Of a stretch of 64,000 nucleotides of DNA, positions 45,761-56,401 are shown piece by piece (position 1 is the stretch's first letter; each line of letters starts with the position of its first letter). The DNA is taken from the NCBI GenBank assembly GCA_030144725.1, contig JASKMD010000008.1:8060705-8124704 (forward strand), read 5' to 3'. The translations under genes were made by a program, and so were the position numbers. The DNA comes from Haematococcus lacustris. Its lineage: Eukaryota; Chlorophyta; Chlorophyceae; Chlamydomonadales; Haematococcaceae. Under the pieces are notes generated by a model. It made no database searches. It was given only the letters and a program-made list of their open reading frames with translations, and was not told the DNA's origin.

Positions 45761-48700
45761 CTAAGCAGCAGTTGCGGTAGGCTTGTGAGCGCTGCGGTAG
45801 TTGCCCTTCAGGGGCGCATCGCCCTGCGAGTCATCCGGGTTGCCGGGCACTGGCGGCATGGCAGCACTGCCCACAATCTCCTCCAGCACCTTCACCGTCT
45901 CTTCAAACAACCTGAGGGCAGGGAGAGCGTGTGAGGAGGTCGATACATGGATATGCGCCCAGGACCACACCATTAACCATGCAAATGGGGGGACATGGCG
46001 CTCGAATGCATCTACAGCAGGCAAGAAGTCGACCATGGCGCCAGGCACACTGACCGCCAGCAGGTCACTGGGTTGCGGGCTTGCTTGGTGCCGGGCTGGC
46101 GCTCAGTAGCGTGCCACTGCAACCAGCGCACACAATGGAAGCAGCTTTGCTCACCAGCTTGAACATGCTGGCAGAACGGTAGAGGGCCTCCATGCACAGC
46201 AGCGATGCATTAGCATGTGAACTCCTACCCCATGCCAGCCTTTGATACACTTAAAGCTCAGCATGAGGCTGGGTAGGGAGGTGTTTGACAGGGAGGCAGC
46301 GAGTGTTGTGCGAGGGGGCATGCAATGCATCTTCTATCCAGACTTGTGCCTCAGCCCATGTGCCTCAATCCCTAGCCCACTGGCCCGGCCCTTATCCCTG
46401 TGCCTGAATCTCTGGCCCATTGCCCTACCCCACTTCCCCCTACAGCAGGCCATGCAGGCAGAACTAGGCGGGAACACTTACCAAACCGAGCATGTTGGGT
46501 CCAAAGTAGCCAAAACCCTTTCCTGCGAGACAAACAACATTTTGAGCACTGCTCACCATGCCAATGGGTGACTCAGCTGGGCTGTTTCCAGGTGTGAACA
46601 AAGAAGCGATGCAGGCTCCAACTGACAAGGCCTCCCACGACTCAGGCGTGTGATTGCAGCACTGCGCACTGCGCACCTGATAGGCTGGGTTCAGTGGCGG
46701 CATACAACGTAGACCACGCTCCATGGTACTGTGTCTGACCAAAGAACAGGCCTGAGCCAGACACGGCCCTGCAGTGGCAAGCAAAGCAAGAGTCCAAACG
46801 TCCAAGACATACAGCAGGGACGGCAGCAGGCACAGAGCCAGCAGTGCCAGTGCTGTTGTAGGGCGACTACACACAGCCCTGCGGCCCCTATCTAGCTGGT
46901 AGCACAGTGCGGCTAGCGCGCATCCAGCAACAGCCCTGACAGCCAGCCAAGCGCATCCAGGACTCCCCAATGGCAAGGCTGGCAGCGTGACGGCCAAGCC
47001 CTAGTACGAGAGAAGCTGGGCCTTCATGCACATGCCCCATGCAAGCAGCACTCACCATGCAGCTAGGTAGTGCGAGCGATCCATCTTCGCATGCACCGGC
47101 GTCCACACCACGCCTACATGGTGGGAGCATGACAACAGGCAGTTAGGGTATGGTGCAATACTGCATCAAGAAGGACTGTTATTGATTGATTGAAGACCTC
47201 CATAGTGCAAACTGCTGCAGGTGTGGAAGGAGCATGTGACCATGCCTACGCACCCAGCCTCACTGCTTCTTTGCAGCCATGCAGCGCAGCAACAGCCTCT
47301 GCTTGGCGTGACACACCGCAAGAAGCCAGGAACCTGCCTGGCCTGCTTGCATCCATATTCTACATCACCGTACTGATGATAGTCCAGGGTATGCCGCAGC
47401 TACGCAATGAAATTGGTGCCACAGAGTTGATGGTTTAGGTGCTCAGGTGTCAAGGTTTGTCAGGGCAAAGCAGGGCAGGGAAGGTCAACCCTGCCTCAAG
47501 TCTGTAGCTGGTTCTGCATGCATGCTATGTGCGCTGGTCACCGCGTGCCGAGTGAGCCTGTTGAGTGCCTTGGCGATGGTTCAGCCACATCTAGGCGCAG
47601 CCAGTACACCACACTCACCTGGCTGCACCGCAAACACATCTATGCCACGGTGCTTGAGGCGCGAGGCCAGTTCCCGAGCAAACATGATCTGCAGTAGACC
47701 AGGGGCAAAGGCGAATGGTCTCATCAAGGGCGCTGTGCCCCATTGCAGCTATGGCTGTAGTGGGCTTGCATGCAGCTGTGGCATGTGCCCTGCTCCTTGT
47801 GAAAGCACCAACTAGGACTCTACCACACCGGGCACACGCATTGCATCGCATTGAACAACGGTATGGCAGTCCAGTCGTGGCATCTTGCTCCCATGTGTGC
47901 AGGCACCTGCTGTCCCGCCCTGCTCACCACACACCTCGTAGGCCTTGCTGGAGCCATAGGCCGTCAAACCACTCCTCTTCAGTTCATTGCCCCTAAGGAA
48001 CGCAGCAAGCAGGCAGGCCTGGGCCAATGACTTGGCTGGGCTAGGGCCGGCTGGGCTGGAGCCTATGTGTTCTTTCCACAGCTTGGCACCCCAGGAAACC
48101 GCCCATGAGTATTTGTGCTGTTCCGTCCTGTGTGGCAGGCTGACTTTGCTGCACAGACCCACCATCAGGACCCCAGCCACCTTTTCATGAGGTACTGCAC
48201 CTGGGACAGCCATCATTCACCAGCTGCACCACTGCCTGGCCTGCTGCAGCACCTGCTGCTGCCCCTGGCTGGGCATTTGCTGCTGCCTCGATCTTAGAAC
48301 TGGGTATATTAATGAAATAATCATATGGTTGGGTGCCTATTGCAGCGCTGCCCCACACCTCCTAATGGGAGGTCACAGCCTGGGCCTTTGGCCCACCTGA
48401 TGTTATGGAAGGTGGGCTCCACCTTGCTCAGGGGCCATTCCGCCTGACTGGCCTGCACACAGGCTGGTGGCACAGGCTCAGGCGGTGTACAGGGATACGC
48501 TGCAGGCGGTTGGGGCTAAGGATGCAGGATTAGGAGGCTAAGGCTGTAGGGTCTTGGACCAAGTCTACACATAAGGGCAGGGCTATTCTGAGGCTGAGAT
48601 GTCGAGCAGGAGCCTCTGCCTGACAGGCCTGCGCAGGGCGCTGTGCTGGACCGCTGGACTTGCTCTGGTCTCTGACCACTGCCGACAACATGTTATTTTC

Positions 48701-50269
48701 TATGTTCACCTCAGAGACACAAGCATCTGGGAACTTATAAGACACAGGCACCGTGCAACGACCACCCGGGTTAGTGTGTGCACGGGTCCCGCGTTGGACT
48801 CAGGCCTTGCAATCAGGAACGTTGTTGACCCAAACACCGCAGCTACAGGCACCTGGGGAGGTCAATTTTGAATTCAATAGATTTGATGCTTGGAGGTGAC
48901 AGTCCTGGTTCTGGCCGCATGCATTGCATCGAACCTGGATATGTGGTCTCGGCATGTACCAACTGCAGGATGCTCAGGCTGCAGGGTCAGGGGCATAGCC
49001 AACTTAGCACGTAGCAGTTGGTATTTCAGCTAGCTACACCATCAGCTACCAAGGCATATATCCTTGGAGTGGCACTGCTGTCATTCCAACCACCTAGCAT
49101 GCATGCTGGTGCGATTGGTGCTGGTGCTGGCGGCTGCAGGGGCCAACACAGGCGGCTCACCATGAAGATGATACGAGAGCCTGGCGACTTCATCTGGTCC
49201 ACCAGGCTCAGGGCCAGCAGGGCGCCAGAGAAGAAGTTTGTGGCCAGCGTTTGCTCCAACCCATCTTCAGTCTGCAGCCACACAGGCAGCGGGGAACGCA
49301 GAGACAGTGGCAGTGATCAGCCCTGCCCACAGCTGGCTTGCAGCAGCACAGTGAGACCAGCAGCCAGCCACTGCTCTTGTGCACTTGCCATCTTGAAAGG
49401 GCCGGGGAAAAAGGTGCCAATGATGGAGATCAGCAGGTCGATGCGGACGCCCTTGAGCTCGGCGGCCACACCCAGCACTTCCCTGCACACCACACCACGG
49501 CAGGGGCATCAGGCCTGGGCATATTGTAGAGAACAGCCGGCTTGTGGCAGCTCATGGCAGCACACCATGAGCACCAGGCCAAGGCGTCATACTAGCAGAA
49601 GACAACCAGCTCTTGACAGCTTGCTCAATTGCAAAGCACTTGTGTTGCCACCCTGACCACATCAGCTGCTCAAAGACACTGTGTCATATGGTCGACAGGT
49701 AGGTCAGGGCAGCATGCCAGGGTATGGGAGTTGTTGATACCGTGACATGCAAGCGTTCATGCAAGCGCAACCATGACATTGCGAGCCTCAGGGTGCATGG
49801 TCAGCCATGCAATGCCACCATGGTGTTGGGTGGTTGGCCCTGCTCATTGCCCGCTGGGATTTGTAACTGCCAGGAAGGGGGTTGACCCACGAGCCAACAG
49901 CTGGGCTGGAGATGTCATGCATGCGAGAGTGTGGTCGTTTCCTCAGTGTGCAGATGTACAAATGCTGATCAAGTGCCTGGCTACCTACCTCATGGATTCA
50001 AAATCAGCTTGCAGCAGGTGCAGCTTGACTGGGCCCAGCTCCTTGCGCAGCTGCTCCACTGCTGCCCGGCCCTTGTCCATGTTGCGCACCACCATGTACA
50101 CCTGGGGCAGCGGGTAGGCAGCAGTGGGTGCCACGGCTGGGTCAGTCGCTGAGGACGCGCTCAGGCAGCTGCTGCTGCTGCCTCCTCACCTCAGCGCCAT
50201 TCTCTGCCAGCTTGCGGGTGGTCTCGTAGCCAATGCCGCTGTTGGCCCCAGTGACCACTGCTACCTTGC
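45761..50269 (-). CDS. Short-chain dehydrogenase/reductase, gene 2 (first exon not located)
   Basis: Exons, minus strand: 50,269-50,190; 50,101-49,989; 49,482-49,389; 49,271-49,161; 48,443-48,397; 47,992-47,935; 47,688-47,619; 47,113-47,056; 46,768-46,677; 46,522-46,482; 45,912-45,761. Five exon lengths (80, 113, 94, 58 and 92) and most phases equal those of SDR gene 1, so they are tandem duplicates. Seen: GKVAVVTGANSGIG, VYMVVRNMDKGRAAVEQLR, TEDGLEQTLATNFFSG, AEWPLSKVEPTFHN, LTAYGSSKAYE with YxxxK, IMFARELASRLK, and EETVKVLEEIVGSAAMPPVP at the end. The NNAG strand of gene 1 (LLHNAGILYPGPF) is LLISIIGTFFPGPF here. Intron 3 starts with GC (ATG-GCAAGT). One short exon before the last is probably missing from the model. 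TGTAA lies at 45,686-45,690. A LINE poly(A) end sits about 190 bases upstream of the first known exon and may have displaced the promoter. Confidence 0.87.
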
Positions 50270-50483
50270 CTGCAAGGCAGGCAGGCAGGCAGGCAGGGGT
50301 GCAGCGCTGTGCGCACGAGGGGCAGACTCCTGGCCACGCCCCTCAGCTTCGGCCGCCCGCCATCCCGCGAACTCTGCTGCCAGCGCGCGCCATTGGCCGC
50401 CGCGACCAACGTCTATCTGCTTGAGCTTGCAATGCCCGAAACAGAATGGTTCGCGGACTTTTTTTTTTTTTTTTTTTTTTTTT

Positions 50484-50923
50484 ATAGAGAGAGATTACAG
50501 GAGTAAGATAGACTAAGAGAGAGACTAAGAGAGAGACTAAGAGAGAGAGAGAGAAAAAGAAAGACTAGACCAAATCTTGAGCAAGCTACCCCCTCCCTTC
50601 CTCAAAAAGGCAAGCAAACCCCACCCCACCACCCCACCACCAAACAGCGTCCAAACCACCCTAGAACGGTAACTTCACCCCCCCAAGGAAAGACGTCCAA
50701 ACACCCCCCACACCCCCACCCTCAGCAACCCCTCCACCTCGCCGACCCTAGGGACCCCCGGACAACACAACATACACCCCTAGGCCCCCCCGCTCCAAGG
50801 CACAACCCTCGCTGCCCCTCCGCCCCCACTAAGCGAACACAAGAACCTAACCTAGGGCTCCCCAGAGACCTAACAGCCTCCAACCCCTCAAAACACTCAG
50901 AACCCCTAACAAGCGAACCCAGC
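50484..50923 (-). other. LINE 3' untranslated region
   Basis: C-rich on the plus strand (G-rich in the transcript), with several GGGGTG stretches, ending in a GAGA/TCTC-rich segment, TGTAA and the poly(A) tract. No coding capacity. Confidence 0.75.
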
Positions 50924-53900
50924 TCAAGCAAGAGGGGCAGGGAAGGGGACGGGCCATTGCAAGGACAGGCGCACAACTAGCTCACCCGCCCCAAACGCCC
51001 TCTCCTCCCGCTGCCTGGCCCCCGCTACTATCCCCCCGGCCTCCCTTCCCCCTACCCTCTCCAGCGCCCTCTCCTCAGCCCCCTCCTTGGCGAACCACCC
51101 TCCTGACGGCTCCGGCCACAACCGGTCAAACTGGTCTGCGCCAAGCTCCGGGTCCGTACCCCTAAACCAGGTGGAGGGCACCGCTCCACAAAGGCCCACC
51201 CGGATGTCTCTGCCTACCCGGTGCCAGTCGCGTTTAACAGCGGAGGAGAGGGTGAGGACGACCTCCTCTGCCACTCGTTGCGCCACCATCTGCGGCTGGA
51301 GGGCTGTAGCGGCCCCGGAGCTGCGGAGACGCCACACCGTGCCTAGATAGGCCACGCGCAACCTGAGCCACAGCAAGCTGTCTGGGGGCTGGAAGGGGGG
51401 AGCCTCGCTGCGGGTGGGGCGACCACTGAGGAGCAGGAGGGCATCGCCGGAGGGGGGGCGGGTGCCGGTAAGGTGGCCGTACACATCCAACACCCACTCC
51501 CAGACCGGAGCCACGGCGGGGCAAGTGAGGAAGGCGTGGGTGAGGGTCTCCAGCTGGCCCGGCTGGCAGAGGCGGCAGTCGGATGAACCCGGGGCAGCAG
51601 CGCCCTTAAGGATGTGGCCCCACAAGGCCCCAACCATGAGGCTGCCGTGGAGCACCCGCCAGGCCACGATGGCATGCTCCCGGCGGAGGGTGGGATCCAT
51701 CAGCTCCTTCCACACCTGGAGACAGGACTGGCCCGGTCTAGCTGCTGCGGCCAGCTCATCCACCGTGCCATCGGGGGGGACTTGCAGGGTAGCTGGCTGC
51801 CTACCGGTGCGCCGGGGCCCTTGCTGGGCCTCCAGCTGGCGCTCCGCCCGCTCGGCTGCTCGTTGCTCCGGGGAGGGGCGGGGAGGGGCTCTGGCGGAGG
51901 TGTCTCGCCAGCGCGGCGCCTGGCTGCCTTGCACTTCCTCTGGGAGCAGCTCCTCCGCGTCCCTGCCTTGCTGCTCCCGCTCTTCCGCTGCTCGCTGGGC
52001 TGTAACTTGCTGAGCGCTGGCCTGCCACCGCTCCTCCAGCTCCCTGAACGCCTCTCCGTCAACTGCTGTCCCCTGAGCCACCCCGGCCTCCCGTGGGGGG
52101 CGCCTTCCCCAAAGCACCGGCCACAGGCCCCCCCCTGGAGGGTAGAGCGCGTCAACGCTGACTCGCTGGAGCTGGTGGAGGCGCACCTTGGCATCCCTGA
52201 CGGTAAACTCCAAGAGGGTGGTGGTGCCCAAGCCCCACACCTGGGGATCCAGCTGCAGGTGGGCCCAGGGGCCTAGGAGCCACTCCTCCTTGGGCCAGGG
52301 AGGGGGCCCGGCCTTATGCGCTGGGGCTCCACCTTGCCCTCCTGCTCCACCCCCTCCCCGCCCCCCACCCCTGTCCCTACCCCCGCTCCCTCCCCTGCCT
52401 CTGCCCCTCCCCCCCCCCCTATCTACCCCCACCTGCCCCTGGCCCTGACCACCCTCCTGCCCTTGCCCGCCCAGGCGCCCTGCAGGCAGAGGACGGAGGT
52501 GGGTAGCTCGCTCCTCCGGTGTCAAGAGGTAGTTGGGCTTGTTCAGGCGGGCCACCGCAGCCGGCTCCCAGACTGCCCCCTCCACCACCTGGAACGTCCC
52601 CAGGGGCCCCTGACCCGTGGGGTTAAGGGGGAGGAGCCGCCCGTTGGGGGCCACCCAGTGGGAGGGATGGAGCGCGGGGTGGCACCGAGCCACGAACCCC
52701 ACCCCGGGCCCCACCCTCAGGCATTCCCAATCAGGTGGGGGGGGGTCACGTAGGTCCACCCACTGCTGCCAGGGCTCCGGGAGACAGGCTCTAACCAGGT
52801 CTGCAGCCCACCGGGTGACACCCTCGTGCTGAGACTGCCGCTGAAGGGCCTCCCGCACGTGACGGACGTGGGTCCAACCCTGGCCCTCTGCCTCCTGCCT
52901 AGCAGAAGGGATCAGGCGGATCAGAGGGTTGAACCACAACGGTTCCGCCATCACCGAGTAGAAGGATTGACTCTCTGGGGGTACCACCCGGAACAGACGA
53001 AGTTGGGCCAAGGCGGCCACGTGAGCTTGCAGCCGCGGGGTGATATTGCGCGAGGGAGGGGCGCTGGGGTCTGTGATGACCCAGGTGCTGAGGCCGTGGC
53101 TGGGGTCTGCCAAAAGGCTGTGGGTAAGGGGTTGCCAAGGGCGCACCCGGGGCGACCAAAGCTGGGCTAACATCTTCGCCCGCATGGCTGTGCTGATGAC
53201 CCCTAGGTCTGGGAGCCCCACCCCTCCCTCCCGCCGGGGCATCACGCAGATGGCCTCGCTAGGGTACAGGCGGTTGCTGTTGGGGCTGCGCTCCTGGGGA
53301 AGGTCTGACGCAGCAACAAAGCGCTTGATGGCAAGGGCCATGGCCTGCGCCAAGGCTTTGGGAGGTTGCACGGCGGCCATCTGGTAGACGACCTTACTGA
53401 CCAGGCACTGCTGAGCCACCTGTACCCTCCCAAGCAGGTTGAGGCCCAGGGGCTGCCAAGGGAGGGAGGCCGCTGTGATGGCAGCTGCAGCACCACCATA
53501 GGCGGCCTCTCCTGTGGCAGCGTAAGAGGTCGCCCCTAGGGGGACCCCCAGGTGGCGCACCACCAACCCCGGCGGCGCGGCGCGGATGACCCCCCCTGCC
53601 CCTGCCCCTGCCCCTGCCCCTGCCCCTGCCCCTGCCCCTGCCCCTGCCCCTGCCCCTGCCCCTGCCCCTGCCCCTGCCCCTGCCCCTGCCCCTGCCCCTG
53701 CCCCTGCCCCTGCCCCTGCCCCTACCCCTGCCCCTGTCCCTGCCCCTGCCCCTGCCCCTGCTCCTGCCCCTGCCCCTGCCCCTGCCCCTGCCCCTGCCCC
53801 CGCCTCTACCCTCCCCCTCTCCCCTTCCTTAGCTCCTCCCCTTCCCCCTCCCTCCCCTCCCACCCTAGCCAACCCTGCTCCCTCCGCCCCTAGGGCCTCT

Positions 53901-56399
53901 GGCTCGCCCTGACCGGTCACTGGTTGGACGCACGGCAGGGCCACGCTCTTGCTCACGCTCAGCGCTGGGCCGCCTGCGGCGCGGAACCGCACCAAGGCCT
54001 CCACCACCACTTCCCCGTCCTTGACCCGATCCGCCACCAGGATGGTGAGGTCGTCCGCGTACTCCTTGGTGGGAAGCGCGGGGGTCAGGGTGGCAGCGTG
54101 CATGGCCAGGGGACTAGTGGGAATAGCGGGGGTGGTGATGCGACCCGCCCGCTGGAGCGAGCTGAGGTAGCTAACGAGCGGTTGCAACACCACACACCAG
54201 TACAACGGGGAAGCCCCACTGCCCTGTAGAAGCCCAGAGGCCAAGGGGAAGCTGTCGGTGAGGTAGCCGTTGACGAGCACCTGGCTGGTGGCCCCCCGGT
54301 GCAGCAGCTGCGCCCAGCGCACGTGCCCCTGCTGGCTGAACCCCATGGCCACTAGCGTGTCCTGGAGCAGGCTCCAGGAAACGTTGTCATAGGCCCCTGC
54401 CAGGTCCAGCAAGAGAAGCCAGGCAGGGCTGTGCCGCTGCTGGAGCCACTCCAGCAAGCCTAGGTGGAACTGCACGCTGTCGTTGATGTCCCTCCCCAGG
54501 ATGAAAGCTGACTGGGAAGGAGACACCAGCAGGTCCAGCGGCAGCTGCAGCCTGTCCTCTAGGGCCCGGGCCACCAGCCGCACATCGCAGTTGAGCAGCG
54601 TGATGGGGCGGTACCCCCGCCACCTGGTCTCTAGGCTTGCCAGCCTTGGGCACCAGGGTAATGACCCCAGTGAGGAACTCAGCCAGGGGGGCTGGGTCGC
54701 TCGTATCTGCCAGAGCCTCTCTCAGCATGGCTCGCAAAGGGCCCACCAGCTGAGGCCAAAGCCGGTCGTACACCTCCATGGGCAGCCCGTCTAGCCCCGG
54801 GGCCTTGCTGTGAGCACTGCCTTGAAGGGCCCGACCCAGCTCCTCCTCCGAGAGCATGGGATCTCCCCCAGGCCCTTCCGCAGCCCTGGCCTGAGCGGGG
54901 GTGAGACGGGAGGTAAGGCAAGTTAGCAGAGCGGCGCGCGCGGCTGGGTCGATGGCCTTTGCAGCGTAGACTCCGGCAGGCGCGGCGGCTGAATAGTGAA
55001 GTTCAAAAGCCTGGCACGCTGAGCGCACCCCGTTTGGAGTGGTGAGGTCGGCCGCCAAGCCGGGCTGCCCGGGGAGCTGAAGGGAGGAGATGAGGGTGGG
55101 GGTGTGCGCAGGCTGGTCGCGGTGGTAGAAAAAGAAGGAGGAGCGGTCGCCATACACCTGGTCCAGGACAGCGCTGGCTAGCAGGGACTGATGGGCCACC
55201 TGCACACGCTCCCCCACCCCGGCTAGGGCTGTCGTCTCACCGAGGTGCTGCGCTGCAAGCACCTCTGCCTGGCCGACCTGCTCTGCTTGCTGCAGTTGGC
55301 GCACGAGGTGGGCCCTTGCAGCCAAGGCTGCCTTCTCCCTGCGTTGCCGCAGGTCACGCCTTGCTCGGCGCTTGGTCCGCAGGAACTGCTGGGCCCGCAG
55401 GGCCATGCCCTGCTTGATGCGGGCCCACCTGGCCCTGTGCCCGTCCCTAGGCTGCGTCCCCAGCTGTCTGGCGGCCTCATGGTGAGCGTCCTCCGCCTGC
55501 AGGTACCCCTTGAGATAGTCCAGCAGCTCAGGGTCGTCAAGGTGGGCGGGGTGCAGCTGCCAGGGGGCGGGGGCAGTGAGGGGGGGGTCGGGAGGGCACA
55601 GGGAGACAGAGACGGGCTGGTGGTCGGTGGGCACCGGCCGCACCCCCAAGATGGTGCTGTCCAACTGCCACTGAGCTAGGCCCTCCGAGACATACCACCG
55701 GTCTAGGCGGGCGCCTGTCTGCCAACGCTCACTGAAGTGAGTGAGGTCCCTGGCAGAGGGGGGGCGTAGCTGCCGCCAGGCGTCCACCAGGCCCCTCTCC
55801 GTCACCAGCTGCCTCAGCTGCTCTGCCCCCTGGCCCCGGCTACCCACCCAGGCCTCCCCGTGCTGAGAGCCCTGCGGGACCCCTACCCTATCCCAAGGGG
55901 AGAGGATGCAATTGAAGTCACCCCCCATGATGATGAGGCGGCCCTCCGCAGATGGGGGAAGGCAGGCGGGGAGGCAAACAGAAAAGAACGTGGAGCGCTC
56001 CGACTGTTGCGCTGGGGCATAAACGCACACCAAGGAGACAGACCTACCAGCCAGAACCCCGTCCACTCGCAGGACCCGACCCTGGGCCGCCTCTGCCTGC
56101 AGCTGCACCTGGGTGCACCCCTTCAGGAGGGTGGAGGGCTTCACGAGCACTAGGCAACCCTGGGAGCTGCCGGTGCCGGGAGTGTAGAACCACTGCCCAC
56201 GCCAGGCTGGCTTGGCCCCGGAGAGGGCTTCGGCCCACTGCCACACGCTTTCCGCCTTGTGGCACTCTTGGAGGAAAACCACCTGCGCTGGGCTGTCAGC
56301 GGCCCAGTCTAGCAGAGCCTGAAGCTTGTGCGGTTGGGCTAGGCCCTGCACGTTGAGGGTGACCGCCATAAACCTGGCAGCCACACCTGGGCGTTGCAT
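50924..56399 (-). pseudogene. LINE ORF2: apurinic-type endonuclease plus reverse transcriptase, one frameshift
   Basis: The N-terminal frame (56,399 to about 54,614) has the endonuclease fold: LNVQGL, QECH (catalytic Glu), GGDFNCILS, RLDRWYVS and PTDHQPV, all key residues present. The RT fingers follow with SKAPGLDGLPMEVYDRLWP and VITLVPKAGKPRDQ. A run of five C at 54,614-54,618 (GGGGG in the sense strand) puts the next part out of frame; with four, YRPITLLNCD follows naturally. The second frame (from 54,583) has QSAFILGRDINDSV, motif A LLLDLAGAYDNVSW, GLLQGSGASPLYW, motif C KEYADDLTILV, a Gly-Ala array (about 53,595-53,805), thumb RHLGVPLG, and a C-terminal zinc knuckle CRLCQPGQLETLTHAFLTCP. 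It ends at 50,924. Apart from the one base, the element looks intact. A sequencing error is possible. Confidence 0.92.
53592..53810 (-). repeat. GCCCCT hexanucleotide array encoding (Gly-Ala)n inside the reverse transcriptase
   Basis: About 36 units, mostly GCCCCT with a few GTCCCT, ACCCCT and GCTCCT variants. It sits in frame between the YADD palm motif and the LGVPLG thumb motif. Confidence 0.95.
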
Positions 56400-56401
56400 A
56401 G

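Noticed and set aside
50459..50483. Assembly homopolymer artefact
   Set aside because: The T run is preceded by a TGTAA signal 12 bases away in the LINE sense strand, so it is a genuine poly(A) tail.
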